DNA from: JBDRMV01 sp043825615
GTDB taxonomy: Bacteria > CG03
Length of the DNA: 64,000 nucleotides
Assembly (NCBI GenBank): GCA_043825615.1
Contig: JBDRRS010000004.1
Span: 1 to 64,000 of the forward strand
Reading direction: 5' to 3'
Below are positions 1 to 8,328 of the stretch, in pieces (the first letter of the stretch is position 1; every line of letters begins with the position of its first letter). Both the position numbers and the translations under genes were made by a program. Under the pieces are notes generated by a model. That model worked only from the letters and a program-made list of their open reading frames with translations. It was not told the DNA's origin and did not search any database.

Positions 1-683
1 ACAAAAGTGAGAACCGGCTTCATTCCGGAAAGCATTAAAATTTCCTGCTGTATTTCCGGCTGGTGCCTGTGCCGCGCCACGCTGTAGGCGCGGGTGTTTT
101 CGTAAACGTTTGAAAAAAGATAATCGTTCGCAAGTTTTTTGCCGGCGCCCGAAATACCGCTCTTAGCGTCAACAATTATGCCGGCCGAATCGGCAAGGCG
201 CTTAATCAGAGCAGGGAGAACCGCCAGAAGCGTTGCGGTCGGATAGCAGCCTGGATTGGCTACAATTTTTGAGGTTTTTATTTTTTCCCTGTAAAATTCG
301 GGGATACCGTAAACGGCTTTTGAAAGAAGGGACGGATACGGGTGAGCGATGCCGTACGCCTTCCTGTATAAAGCCGCATTCTTAAACCGGAAATCTGCGC
401 TCAAATCAACGACAGGAACTTTTTTCTCAATAAACCTAAAGGCAACTTTCGCCGATTCCGTGTGAGGGAGGCACAAAAAAACGACATCCGTATCGTCTAT
501 AATCCCCGCTGAAAGATTTTCGGTTTCCGCGCTGAAATTCACCGAGGGATGAACCTCGCTGATTTTCACCCCCTTTTTTCTGGATATCAGGTGCTTTACC
601 CTTACCTCCGGATGACGCAGGAGAATTCTGAGCAGTTCCTCGCCCGTAAAGCCGGTAACGCCGGCAACGCTTGCTTTTATCAT
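1..683 (-). CDS. argC: N-acetyl-gamma-glutamyl-phosphate reductase, 3' end cut by window
   Basis: The enzyme reduces N-acetyl-glutamyl-5-phosphate to the semialdehyde in cytoplasmic arginine synthesis, using NADPH. Reading the reverse strand from ATG at 683 gives MIKASVAGVTGFTGEELLR, a Rossmann start with the G-x-x-G-x-x-G nucleotide loop. Further on come LPHTESAK and the catalytic-cysteine motif VANPGCYPTAT, then a conserved RHRHQPEI stretch. About 227 codons are present of a usual ~340, so the C-terminal third lies beyond position 1. The start overlaps the stop of the Yip1-family gene by 4 bases (ATGA), suggesting translational coupling. No other arg genes are visible. Identity is firm from the motifs. 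Confidence 0.95.
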   Translation of the reverse strand, partial: MIKASVAGVTGFTGEELLRILLRHPEVRVKHLISRKKGVKISEVHPSVNFSAETENLSAGIIDDTDVVFLCLPHTESAKVAFRFIEKKVPVVDLSADFRFKNAALYRKAYGIAHPYPSLLSKAVYGIPEFYREKIKTSKIVANPGCYPTATLLAVLPALIKRLADSAGIIVDAKSGISGAGKKLANDYLFSNVYENTRAYSVARHRHQPEIQQEILMLSGMKPVLTF

Positions 684-1198
684 ATGAAGACCGTCGCCGT
701 ATATAGAAAAGCGGCTATTCCGCCCATTGCCGCCAGAAGAACAAACGGCGAAATCAGCACGAAAAAAGCCGTAAATATCGAAACGTGATAGACGGCTTTG
801 ATTGCTTTTGCATGAAGCACTACGCTCCACAAATAAATGAGCAGAACTTCAAAGAACCACAGAACAATGTTTCCGCCGAACACCGTTTCGTGAAATATCC
901 TGACGGCCGGCAGAAAGAACACGGGTATTCCGGCAAACGCCCATAAATACAGCAGCGAGATTATATTACCCCTGCCGCCGAGAAAATTCGCAAAAAGATG
1001 ATACAGGGAAACCGCCAGAAACCATTGTGCGACAAGAACCGGCAGAACGAGAAAAAAATTCCCGTCAAAAACGGAAAAAGCAACCATCTGAAAAATCTGC
1101 GCGGCGACAAAAAAAAGTAAAGGAGTTAAAAATCCGCGGCGCAAAAGAAATCCATCCCATGAAACAGTCGGATGAAACGCAAGGGAATAGAAGTTCAT
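680..1198 (-). CDS. Yip1-domain integral membrane protein
   Basis: A 172-residue, very hydrophobic protein with about five membrane segments separated by short loops (for example around residues 22-45, 48-70, 80-100, 115-135 and 140-165). The N-terminal FHPTVSWDGF stretch followed by helices is typical of bacterial Yip1/YIPF-like proteins, whose function is unknown. It lies between sppA (1-base overlap) and argC (4-base overlap), so the three are probably one transcript. Family assignment rests on overall pattern rather than a catalytic motif. Confidence 0.6.
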   Translation of the reverse strand: MNFYSLAFHPTVSWDGFLLRRGFLTPLLFFVAAQIFQMVAFSVFDGNFFLVLPVLVAQWFLAVSLYHLFANFLGGRGNIISLLYLWAFAGIPVFFLPAVRIFHETVFGGNIVLWFFEVLLIYLWSVVLHAKAIKAVYHVSIFTAFFVLISPFVLLAAMGGIAAFLYTATVFI

Positions 1199-2070
1199 TA
1201 CAAAAATCTCAACAGGTCTAATACGGTCTCGGGCCCGTCGTAAACAATGTTGAAAAACTTTTCAAAAGGTCCGGGCTCCTCTATCACTTCAACTTCCCCT
1301 TTTAATTCCGCAAGATCTTTTGCCGCCAGAACGGCGGTATTCAGATTCCCTATTCCATCCGCAAGGCCGTTCTCCAGCGCCTGCGAACCCGTAAAAACCT
1401 GCCCCTGCGCAAGCGACTTCAGTTTTTCCATGTGAATGTTCCTGCCTTCGGCAACGGCCTCAAGAAACTGGCTGTATGTATCGTCCACCATATCCTGTAC
1501 CATACCTCTTTCCTCATCTGTAAATTCCCTGTAATACGCCCCCATATCCTTGTATTTGCCGCTTTTTATAATTTCGGGTTTTATCCCGACCTTATCCAGA
1601 AGTTCCTCAAAATTCGACGAACCCATCATAACGCCGATGGAACCGGTCATGGTTCCTCTGTTAAGTAATATCTTGTCGCAGGCGCTCGCCACATAATAGC
1701 CTCCGGAGGCGGCGACATCGCCCATCGAAGCCACAACGGGGATTCCGTCTTTTTTGAGTTTCCGGATTTCCTCGACGATCTCCTGACAGGCGCCGATTGT
1801 TCCGCCCGGTGAATTTATACGTATTACGACGGCTTTTACTTCTATCTTCCGGAGCCGCTTGATCTGCTGAACAATTCTGTCCGAGCCCCTGAGCCCGAAA
1901 ACCGAATTGCCGCGGGAAGGCATCACGGAAATCAGCCCGTAAATTTTTACGAGCCCTATTCTATTCCTGCTTGCGAGTTTCACGCTCTTGCCCCGGGCGA
2001 GGAAAAGAGACGAAACCGCGCAAAATAATAGAAGAACAATCAGAATATAACTCAAAATTCTTTCTCTCAT
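1198..2070 (-). CDS. sppA: Signal peptide peptidase SppA, short form
   Basis: A membrane-anchored S49-family serine protease that degrades leftover signal peptides. The N-terminal segment LSYILIVLLLFCAVSSLFLA is the single membrane anchor. The catalytic domain shows INSPGG (residues 86-90), the nucleophile serine in AASGGYYVA (Ser122) and the general-base lysine in SGKYKD (Lys174). The Ser-Lys spacing of 52 matches the short Bacillus-type SppA. At 290 residues it is the single-domain form, not the duplicated E. coli form. It begins the minus-strand set sppA-Yip1-argC. The facing intergenic region holds a 16-bp palindrome that could act as its operator. Confidence 0.93.
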   Translation of the reverse strand: MRERILSYILIVLLLFCAVSSLFLARGKSVKLASRNRIGLVKIYGLISVMPSRGNSVFGLRGSDRIVQQIKRLRKIEVKAVVIRINSPGGTIGACQEIVEEIRKLKKDGIPVVASMGDVAASGGYYVASACDKILLNRGTMTGSIGVMMGSSNFEELLDKVGIKPEIIKSGKYKDMGAYYREFTDEERGMVQDMVDDTYSQFLEAVAEGRNIHMEKLKSLAQGQVFTGSQALENGLADGIGNLNTAVLAAKDLAELKGEVEVIEEPGPFEKFFNIVYDGPETVLDLLRFL

Positions 2071-2109
2071 TTTACTACGCTCGCTCCCCTTATTATTAAA
2101 AAGGAATGG

Positions 2110-2125
2110 GACGGTTATAACCGTC
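2110..2125. promoter_or_regulatory. Perfect 16-bp palindrome between sppA and tRNA-Leu
   Basis: GACGGTTATAACCGTC is perfectly self-complementary with no loop, as expected of a dimeric regulator site rather than an RNA hairpin. It lies 40 bp before the sppA start (reverse strand) and just upstream of the tRNA-Leu promoter. No regulator gene is adjacent. A DNA-binding role is inference. Confidence 0.35.
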
Positions 2126-2145
2126 TTTGACTATACCAAAAAAAA

Positions 2146-2174
2146 TTGATTTTTGCAATAATTTTGGTTATAAT
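2146..2174 (+). promoter_or_regulatory. Sigma70-type promoter of tRNA-Leu
   Basis: TTGATT at 2146-2151 and a consensus TATAAT at 2169-2174 are separated by exactly 17 bp. Transcription would begin near 2181, about 16 bases before the mature tRNA. As no strong terminator follows other than the repeat hairpin, tig may be partly co-transcribed. Confidence 0.75.
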
Positions 2175-2196
2175 AACACTGTTGCAGGTTTTTGGA

Positions 2197-2280
2197 GCCG
2201 GAGTGGTGAAACTGGCAAACACGCATGGTTTAGGGCCATGTGCCCTTTTGGGTTTGGAGGTTCAAGTCCTCTCTCCGGCA
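2197..2280 (+). tRNA. tRNA-Leu (anticodon UAG)
   Basis: An 84-nt class II tRNA. The acceptor stem GCCGGAG (2197-2203) pairs with CTCCGGC (2273-2279), with discriminator A. The anticodon stem CATGG/CCATG encloses loop TTTAGGG, giving anticodon TAG (reads CUA/CUG leucine codons). A variable arm of leucine type follows, and the T arm GAGGTTCAAGTCCTC is canonical. The CCA end is not encoded. Confidence 0.96.
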
Positions 2281-2336
2281 TAGTTTGGGACAGTTGATAG
2301 TTGGGGACAGTTCTTTTCAAGTCCTGTCCCCTTCTG
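2281..2336. repeat. GGGGACAG palindromic repeat, copy 1
   Basis: Between tRNA-Leu and tig. It contains one degenerate and one full direct unit of the form agttggggacagttgat, followed by a hairpin (GGGGACAG... / ...CTGTCCCC). The same family recurs at 9931, 22224, 23573, 24899, 47994 and 57203. Confidence 0.8.
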
Positions 2337-2355
2337 CTATTAGGTAAAAAAAAAT

Positions 2356-3558
2356 ATGGAAAATGTAAAAATTACACAGGAAAGCAAAACTCTACGGGAA
2401 ATCGAATTCCGCATAGATGAAAAATCTGCGGAAGAATCAAAGAAACATGCGGTCGGTAAACTGAAAGGAATCGTAAAAATACCGGGGTTCCGGTCAGGAA
2501 AAGTCCCTGACGAACTGATTGAAAAATATTTTCCCGAAGACCTGAAAAGCGAGCAGGAAAATTTTCTGGTGGCGCAGCGTCTTCATGAATTTGTTGAAAA
2601 AAATGCTCTGAGACCTGTTACTCCCCCCGAACTTACGGGATTTACATGGAACGCCAAAACACCGGAAAAATTTTCGGTGAAAATTGAAATTATTCCCGAA
2701 TTTGACGTTACCGGCTACAAAAAAATAACCTTAAAAACGGATAAAAAGGAAATTGACGGCGACGACGTTAAAAAAGCTCTTGAAGACCTGCGGGAAAGGG
2801 CTTTCTCACTCAAAAAAATTGAAGCGGAAACTCTTTCTGAAGGGCTTTTTATCAAATACGACCTTGAAGTGCTCAGCGGGGGCATTTCCTTAAAAACCCT
2901 GAGCAGGAAAAATCTCACCACCGAATTAAAGAAAGAAAATCTCCTGCCGGCTCTCTGGCCGGAAATTCTGGATTCAAAAAAGGGAATCCCGAAGGACATT
3001 GCCTTTATCGCGCCTGAAAATTTCCATGAAAAAACGCTTGCCGGAAAAAAAATAACCTTCCGCATAAAAATAACGGAAATCCTTGAAAAGGTCCTGCCTG
3101 AAGTCGACGACAAATTCGCGGGGATTTTCGGCGCAGAAAACGCCTACCAGTTAAAGGAGTCGGTGGAAACGCGGCTGAAAGCGGAACTGGAACTTAAAAA
3201 TAAAAATCTCATCAGAGAGCAGATAAACGAAATACTCCTCAAGAAAAACAAAGTTGAGATTCCGAAAGTCATGGTGGAGACGGAAAAAAAATCAATACTT
3301 GAAAACCTGAAGAAACAGTACCCCGGCGAAAATGTCGACAAAGCCGCGCCGCAGGCGGAGGAAACCGCCGAAAAAAGTTTGAAACTCTCTCTGCTCCTCG
3401 GTAAAATAGCCGAAAAAGAACAAATCACCGTAACTGATGAGGAACTGAAAGAGAAACTCGGAAAGAAGTACAGCATAAAATACGCTTCGCGCATAAAAGA
3501 CACCCTGTTGACTGATAAGATTTTTGATTTTATAATTAAGGAGGGAAAAATAAAATGA
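2356..3558 (+). CDS. tig: Trigger factor (ribosome-bound chaperone, PPIase)
   Basis: Trigger factor binds the ribosome exit tunnel and shields nascent chains. The N-terminal ribosome-binding signature is visible as GFRSGKVP (residues 44-51). A central FKBP-like PPIase region follows (roughly residues 150-240) and then a long, charged helical C-terminal arm region. At 400 residues it is slightly shorter than the E. coli protein (432). It heads tig-clpP-lon and overlaps clpP by 4 bases. The upstream ribosome site is weak (an A-rich run before ATG). Lysine and glutamate richness is normal for the family. Confidence 0.94.
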   Translation: MENVKITQESKTLREIEFRIDEKSAEESKKHAVGKLKGIVKIPGFRSGKVPDELIEKYFPEDLKSEQENFLVAQRLHEFVEKNALRPVTPPELTGFTWNAKTPEKFSVKIEIIPEFDVTGYKKITLKTDKKEIDGDDVKKALEDLRERAFSLKKIEAETLSEGLFIKYDLEVLSGGISLKTLSRKNLTTELKKENLLPALWPEILDSKKGIPKDIAFIAPENFHEKTLAGKKITFRIKITEILEKVLPEVDDKFAGIFGAENAYQLKESVETRLKAELELKNKNLIREQINEILLKKNKVEIPKVMVETEKKSILENLKKQYPGENVDKAAPQAEETAEKSLKLSLLLGKIAEKEQITVTDEELKEKLGKKYSIKYASRIKDTLLTDKIFDFIIKEGKIK

Positions 3559-4151
3559 AAGAAATAGACACTCTTGTTCCGATGGTTGTTGAACAGACAA
3601 GCCGGGGGGAGCGGGCTTATGATATTTTCTCGCGTCTTTTGAAGGAGAGAATTATTTTTCTGGGTATGCCCATAACCGACGATATAGCAAACCTGATGAT
3701 TGCGCAGCTCCTTCATCTGGAGTCAGAGAACAAAGAGAAGGAAATCTCAATCTATATCAATAATCCGGGAGGTATCGTAACAAGCGGTCTTGCTATTTTA
3801 GACACGATAAATTTTATAAAATGCCCTATAGCGACTTACTGCCTCGGTCAGGCGGCTTCAATGGCTGCAATAATACTCGCCAGCGGGACAAAAGGAAAAA
3901 GACGCGCCCTGCCGAACGCGAGGATTATGATACACCAGCCCCTGGGGGGCATTCAGGGTCAGGCAACGGATATCGGAATTCAGGCGAAGGAAATACTGAG
4001 AATAAAAAAACGTCTGAATGAAATTCTTGCCCAGGCGACCGGGCAGCCGATAACTAAAATAGAGAACGACACGGAAAGGGACTACTTTATGACTGCGGAG
4101 GAAGCGCAGAAATACGGCATCGTGGACGAAGTGGTAGCATCCCGGAAATGA
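3555..4151 (+). CDS. clpP: ATP-dependent Clp protease proteolytic subunit
   Basis: The tetradecameric serine peptidase of the Clp system. The catalytic triad is visible: Ser102 in GQAASMAA, His127 in MIHQPLGG, and Asp176 in NDTERDYFM, with spacings of 25 and 49 as in E. coli ClpP. The YINNPGG segment (residues 67-73) forms the oxyanion-side loop. At 198 residues it is full length. It overlaps both tig and lon by 4 bases. The usual neighbour clpX is absent, so the partner ATPase must be encoded elsewhere. Confidence 0.97.
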   Translation: MKEIDTLVPMVVEQTSRGERAYDIFSRLLKERIIFLGMPITDDIANLMIAQLLHLESENKEKEISIYINNPGGIVTSGLAILDTINFIKCPIATYCLGQAASMAAIILASGTKGKRRALPNARIMIHQPLGGIQGQATDIGIQAKEILRIKKRLNEILAQATGQPITKIENDTERDYFMTAEEAQKYGIVDEVVASRK

Positions 4152-6571
4152 TTATGGAAATAACAAAACCCGTAATAGCGGTGCGGGACACGGTAATATT
4201 CCCCTTTAACAGAATTCCCATATTTGTCGGGCGGGAAAGTTCCCAGAAAGCGCTTATAAACGCCATGGCAGCGGATAAAAAAATTTTTCTCGTAACTCAG
4301 AAAAATCCAAAAACCGAAAATCCGGGAATAAACGACCTTCATTCGGCGGGCTGTCTCGCAACCGTCCTTCAATCCATACAGGAACCCGCGGGAGGGTATA
4401 AAATTCTGGTTGAAGGCGTACAGCGCGGAAAAATAAAAAGAATACTCGGAGAAGGCGACTTCATGACCGCAAAAATTGCGTTGACTCCCCTGAATTTTGA
4501 ATACACGCCACGGATTGAAGCAATCTTCGGTTCTCTTATAACCGAATTCCGACGCTACACGGAAGCAGCGGGGAAAATTCCGAAAGAAATCATTGATGAT
4601 ATAATAGGAATCAAGGAACCCCTTAAAATCATTTATCTCATAATCGGATACATCCCCGGCCGCGTGACGGATAAACAGAGACTTCTTGAAGAGAACAGCG
4701 TTTCCGAACTCATGATGAAACTCATCAAAATTCTTACGCGGGAACGGGAATTCATCCACGTCAAGAAAGATATCCACGAAAAAGTTCATAAGGTAATTCA
4801 GAAAAATCAGCGGGAATATTTTCTTTCGGAGGAAATGAAAGCGATAGAAAAAGAACTCCACAAAGGCAGCCCTAACAAGGAATACGCCGAATACATAAAA
4901 AAAATAAAGACGGCAAAAATGCCGCCGGTGGCGGAAAAGGAGGCGAAAGAGGAACTTGACCGGCTTACGAAAATGATGCCTTTTTCACCCGAGGCGACGG
5001 TTGTCCGCACTTACATCGACTGGCTTCTCGCAATGCCCTGGAACAAAAAAACCGAAGATAAAATGGACATAAAAAATGTGAAGAAAATTCTCGAGGACGA
5101 CCATTACGGCCTGGAAAAATCAAAGGAAAGAATACTTGAATATCTCGCCGTCTGCAAGTTAAACAAAAAAATCAAGGGACCTATTCTCTGTTTTGTGGGT
5201 CCCCCCGGGACGGGCAAGACATCTTTTGCCAGGTCAATAGCAAAAGCACTCGGGAGAAATTTCGTGAGAATTTCTCTCGGGGGCGTGAGAGACGAAGCGG
5301 AAATACGGGGACACAGGAGAACCTATATCGGCTCGCTGCCCGGAAAAATAATCCAGTCAATGAGAAAAGCGGCGTCTAAAAACCCCGTTTTCCTCATAGA
5401 CGAAGTCGATAAAATAGGGCAGGACTTCAGAGGCGACCCTTCGTCCGCCCTTCTTGAGGTATTAGACCCCGAACAGAACAACGCCTTCTCCGACCACTAC
5501 CTTGACGTTCCGTTCGACCTGACGGACGTAATGTTCATAACAACGGCGAACACGACCTTCTCCATAATTCCCGCCCTGAAGGACAGAATGGAAATAATAG
5601 AATTTCCGAGCTACACGGAGGAGGAAAAAATCGGCATTGCGAAGAACTTTCTCATCCCGAAGCAGATTAAGGAAAACGGCCTTGAGCAAACCAATATCCT
5701 TATGGGCGTTCCGGGAATAAAAAAAATCATAAAGTCATATACGCAGGAAGCGGGGGTCAGAAACCTTGAGAGACAGATTGCGACGGTGCTCCGTAAAATT
5801 GCAAGGAATGTCGTTGAAAAAAATCCGAAGGGCGCAATTGCCGTAGGAGAAAAGGAAGTCGGCAAATTTTTAGGATACGAAAAATTCATCCGCGACGAAG
5901 GAAAGAAAAACAACATAGGCGTTGTCTGCGGCCTTGCGTGGACGGAGACGGGCGGGGTGGTAATCAGCGTTGAATCCGTTCTGATGAAAGGGAAAGGCAA
6001 CATCCTGATGACCGGCCAGCTCGGAAACGTAATGAAGGAGTCCGCCCAGGCGGCGGTCTCATACCTGCGCGCAAATGCGAAAAAACTTGCGCTGCCCGAT
6101 AATATCCTTAAAGATACGGATATTCACATACACGTTCCCGAAGGCGCCATTCCGAAGGACGGACCGTCGGCAGGCATCACGATGGCAATTTCCCTCCTGT
6201 CCAGGATTCTGCGCAAGCCCGTAAAAAAAGAAATTGCGATGACCGGGGAAATAACCCTTTCGGGAAGAGTTCTTCCGGTGGGCGGAATAAAAGAAAAAAT
6301 CCTCGCCGCATACCGCGAAAAAATAAAAACAGTCATAATCCCCGCAAAAAACATCCCCGAGGTTTCCGAAATTCCGAAAAACATCCGCGAGAACATTCAA
6401 ATCATCCCCGTGGAAACGGTTGAAGAAGTCATAAGCAAAACAATTGAATTCGGGAAAAAGCAGTCCGGAAACAAAAACGTGATGGGAAGAACCGGGGAAA
6501 AAGAAAAAAGACCGGAGATGCCCGGGAAAAACAGCCGGAGCATACAGCAGCCTTCGCCCGCCGCGGTCTGA
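4148..6571 (+). CDS. lon: ATP-dependent Lon protease (LonA)
   Basis: A hexameric AAA+ protease that removes misfolded and regulatory proteins. The N-terminal substrate-binding domain begins KPVIAVRDTVIFPFN. The ATPase shows Walker A GPPGTGKT (residues 351-358), Walker B VFLIDEVDK (about 412-420) and a sensor stretch ITTANT. The protease domain carries the Ser-Lys dyad: Ser674 in PKDGPSAGIT and Lys717 in GGIKEKIL. At 807 residues it is full length, with a polar tail after residue 775 that is not conserved. The ATG at 4148 overlaps the clpP stop; a second ATG lies two codons on, so either may be used. Confidence 0.97.
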   Translation: MIMEITKPVIAVRDTVIFPFNRIPIFVGRESSQKALINAMAADKKIFLVTQKNPKTENPGINDLHSAGCLATVLQSIQEPAGGYKILVEGVQRGKIKRILGEGDFMTAKIALTPLNFEYTPRIEAIFGSLITEFRRYTEAAGKIPKEIIDDIIGIKEPLKIIYLIIGYIPGRVTDKQRLLEENSVSELMMKLIKILTREREFIHVKKDIHEKVHKVIQKNQREYFLSEEMKAIEKELHKGSPNKEYAEYIKKIKTAKMPPVAEKEAKEELDRLTKMMPFSPEATVVRTYIDWLLAMPWNKKTEDKMDIKNVKKILEDDHYGLEKSKERILEYLAVCKLNKKIKGPILCFVGPPGTGKTSFARSIAKALGRNFVRISLGGVRDEAEIRGHRRTYIGSLPGKIIQSMRKAASKNPVFLIDEVDKIGQDFRGDPSSALLEVLDPEQNNAFSDHYLDVPFDLTDVMFITTANTTFSIIPALKDRMEIIEFPSYTEEEKIGIAKNFLIPKQIKENGLEQTNILMGVPGIKKIIKSYTQEAGVRNLERQIATVLRKIARNVVEKNPKGAIAVGEKEVGKFLGYEKFIRDEGKKNNIGVVCGLAWTETGGVVISVESVLMKGKGNILMTGQLGNVMKESAQAAVSYLRANAKKLALPDNILKDTDIHIHVPEGAIPKDGPSAGITMAISLLSRILRKPVKKEIAMTGEITLSGRVLPVGGIKEKILAAYREKIKTVIIPAKNIPEVSEIPKNIRENIQIIPVETVEEVISKTIEFGKKQSGNKNVMGRTGEKEKRPEMPGKNSRSIQQPSPAAV

Positions 6572-6605
6572 TAAACAATTAAGATTTTACATTACGGCAT
6601 CTGCG

Positions 6606-6733
6606 CAGATTGCGGAGAAAATTTAGCGAGCAGTTCTTGGCAAGCGGGGCTGTGTGAGCGAGGGATTTGCAGAATGCCCGTAGCGAACCCAGAGCGAACT
6701 TTCTCACGTGAGCGTCCCCGCTGGCAAGACTGC
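6606..6733 (+). repeat. 128-bp dispersed element, copy A
   Basis: This stretch matches 24390-24517 (opposite strand) at roughly 92% identity, with no gaps. Its ends carry imperfect inverted repeats (TTGCGAGCAGTTCTTGGCAAGC-like at one end, GCTGGCAAGACTGC at the other). It lies in the leader of the aminotransferase gene, 37 bases before its ATG, and has the same orientation relative to its downstream gene as copy B. The central palindrome CTCACGTGAG (6703-6712) becomes CTTACGTAAG in copy B, a compensatory pair change. It could be a MITE-like element or a structured leader RNA. Confidence 0.85.
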
Positions 6734-6770
6734 AAGCGCGGCTGAATAGCCGCATTAGGGAGTTACTAAA

Positions 6771-7904
6771 ATGAAAAAGGAAATTCTTTTTACCCCCGGG
6801 CCCACGAATGTTCCTCCTGAAATTCTTATGGAAGGAGCAAAAAGAACAATACACCACAGGTCAGGCGCCTTCGCGGATATTCTGAAGAGCGTCTCTGTCT
6901 CTCTGAAAAAAGTCTTAAAGACGGACGGAGATGTTTTTATCCTGACTTCTTCCGGAACAGGCGCGATGGAAACGGCAGTTGTAAATTTTCTCAGCACATC
7001 CGACAGCGTTCTCGTCCTGAACACCGGCGCATTCGGCAGGCGGTGGGCCGACATCCTAAAGGCATACAAGGTAAATCCCGATGTGATTGAATATCCCTGG
7101 GGCGGGACGTTCAAAATTCAGGAAGTAAAAGAAAAACTCGCGCAGAAAAAATATAAAGCGGTTCTCTGCCAGCTCGGAGAGACATCCACCGGAACCGTAA
7201 ACGACATAGAACAATTAGGCAAAATAACAGGGAAAACCCTTCTGATTGTTGACGCCGTAAGCGGCCTTCTGACCGAAGAATTCCGCATGGACGAGTGGAA
7301 TGTTGACATCTGCGTAAACGGTTCCCAGAAGGGCTTTATGATGCCGCCGGGTCTTGCTTTCATCGCTCTGAAAAAAGGTATTCTGGAACAGGCGGGAAAA
7401 AATGACATTCCTAATTTTTACTTCTCCCTGACCTCTGCAAAAAAATATTTTGAAAAGGGTCAGACCCCGTGGACGCCCGCAATCAACGCCTTTTATCAGA
7501 TGAAAAAGTCAATTGAAATGATTGAGGAAGAAGGGTTGGAAAACGTCTGGGCAAGACACAGAACAATGGCTGAAATAACGAGAAAAGCCGTGAAGGAAAT
7601 GGGCCTTGAACTTTTTTCTTCAGCCCCTTCAAACGGGATTACGGCGGTAAAAGTCCCCGAAAACATTGACGGGACGAAACTTCTCGAAAATATTTCAAAA
7701 AAATACGGAATCCGCTTCGCAAACGGACAGAGAGAATACAAAGGTAAATTATTCCGCATCGCTCACATGGGATACGTTACGGTCCCCGACATCTTAATGG
7801 CTCTCAACTGCCTGTGGCTGGGTCTCAAAGAATCCGGCTACGAGGCGCCGGCCGATGCAATAACCAAAACTCTGGAATTCGCCGTAAACATTCTCAGTAA
7901 ATAA
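6771..7904 (+). CDS. Class V aminotransferase, alanine/serine-glyoxylate type
   Basis: A PLP-dependent enzyme of the alanine-glyoxylate / serine-pyruvate aminotransferase family. The start MKKEILFTPGPTNVPPEIL and the HHRSGAF segment are diagnostic. The PLP-binding lysine is Lys187 in NGSQKGFMMPPG, preceded by the aspartate in LIVDAVSGL. At 377 residues it is full length. The exact amino donor (alanine, serine, or phosphoserine-like) cannot be read from sequence. It is preceded by the 128-bp element and starts after a GGGAG ribosome site. Its 3' end overlaps the convergent DUF2344 gene by 11 bases. Confidence 0.88.
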   Translation: MKKEILFTPGPTNVPPEILMEGAKRTIHHRSGAFADILKSVSVSLKKVLKTDGDVFILTSSGTGAMETAVVNFLSTSDSVLVLNTGAFGRRWADILKAYKVNPDVIEYPWGGTFKIQEVKEKLAQKKYKAVLCQLGETSTGTVNDIEQLGKITGKTLLIVDAVSGLLTEEFRMDEWNVDICVNGSQKGFMMPPGLAFIALKKGILEQAGKNDIPNFYFSLTSAKKYFEKGQTPWTPAINAFYQMKKSIEMIEEEGLENVWARHRTMAEITRKAVKEMGLELFSSAPSNGITAVKVPENIDGTKLLENISKKYGIRFANGQREYKGKLFRIAHMGYVTVPDILMALNCLWLGLKESGYEAPADAITKTLEFAVNILSK

Positions 7905-8328
7905 AAGAAATTCTTCGGGCGGGCGGGACGACTTTTTGTTTTCCGCCGAAAATTGTCCTTATTTTTTTCTTAAAAAAAATAAGACGCTTTTTTTCATAGA
8001 CGCAGCCGCGCGGGGCGGGGAATTTTGTTTCGGATAAAAGAACCTTTTGTACATTGAGACCTTCGGTGAACTGACGTGAAATTTCGCTTTTTATAAAATC
8101 CGCCGGGTAATTTCTTCTTAATTTTACGTCTATAAATTCACAGACCGAACTGAAGCCGAGAGACAGCGCGGGGGAAGAAGAAAATTTTATCTTCCTTTTG
8201 TAACCCATGCCCGTTATAAATTCAAGTTCCGTCCGCCGGAGCGCCTTTTCTATCAAATTCATCATATCCAGATGACCGAAGAGGATAAAATCCCTGTCCT
8301 TTGTGTAAATAATTCTCGCGGTGAACAC
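7894..8328 (-). CDS. DUF2344 radical-SAM-linked protein
   Basis: A 144-residue protein of the TIGR03936/DUF2344 type, which occurs beside or fused to the preceding kind of radical SAM enzyme. The start FTARIIYTKDRDFILFGHLDMMNLIEK and the segment IKFSSSPALSLGFSSVCEF are typical. It is shorter than many relatives (about 190-230), lacking the far C terminus. It starts with GTG overlapping the upstream stop by one base, implying translational coupling with the radical SAM gene. The biochemical role is unknown. Confidence 0.8.
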   Translation of the reverse strand: MFTARIIYTKDRDFILFGHLDMMNLIEKALRRTELEFITGMGYKRKIKFSSSPALSLGFSSVCEFIDVKLRRNYPADFIKSEISRQFTEGLNVQKVLLSETKFPAPRGCVYEKKRLIFFKKKIRTIFGGKQKVVPPARRISFIY

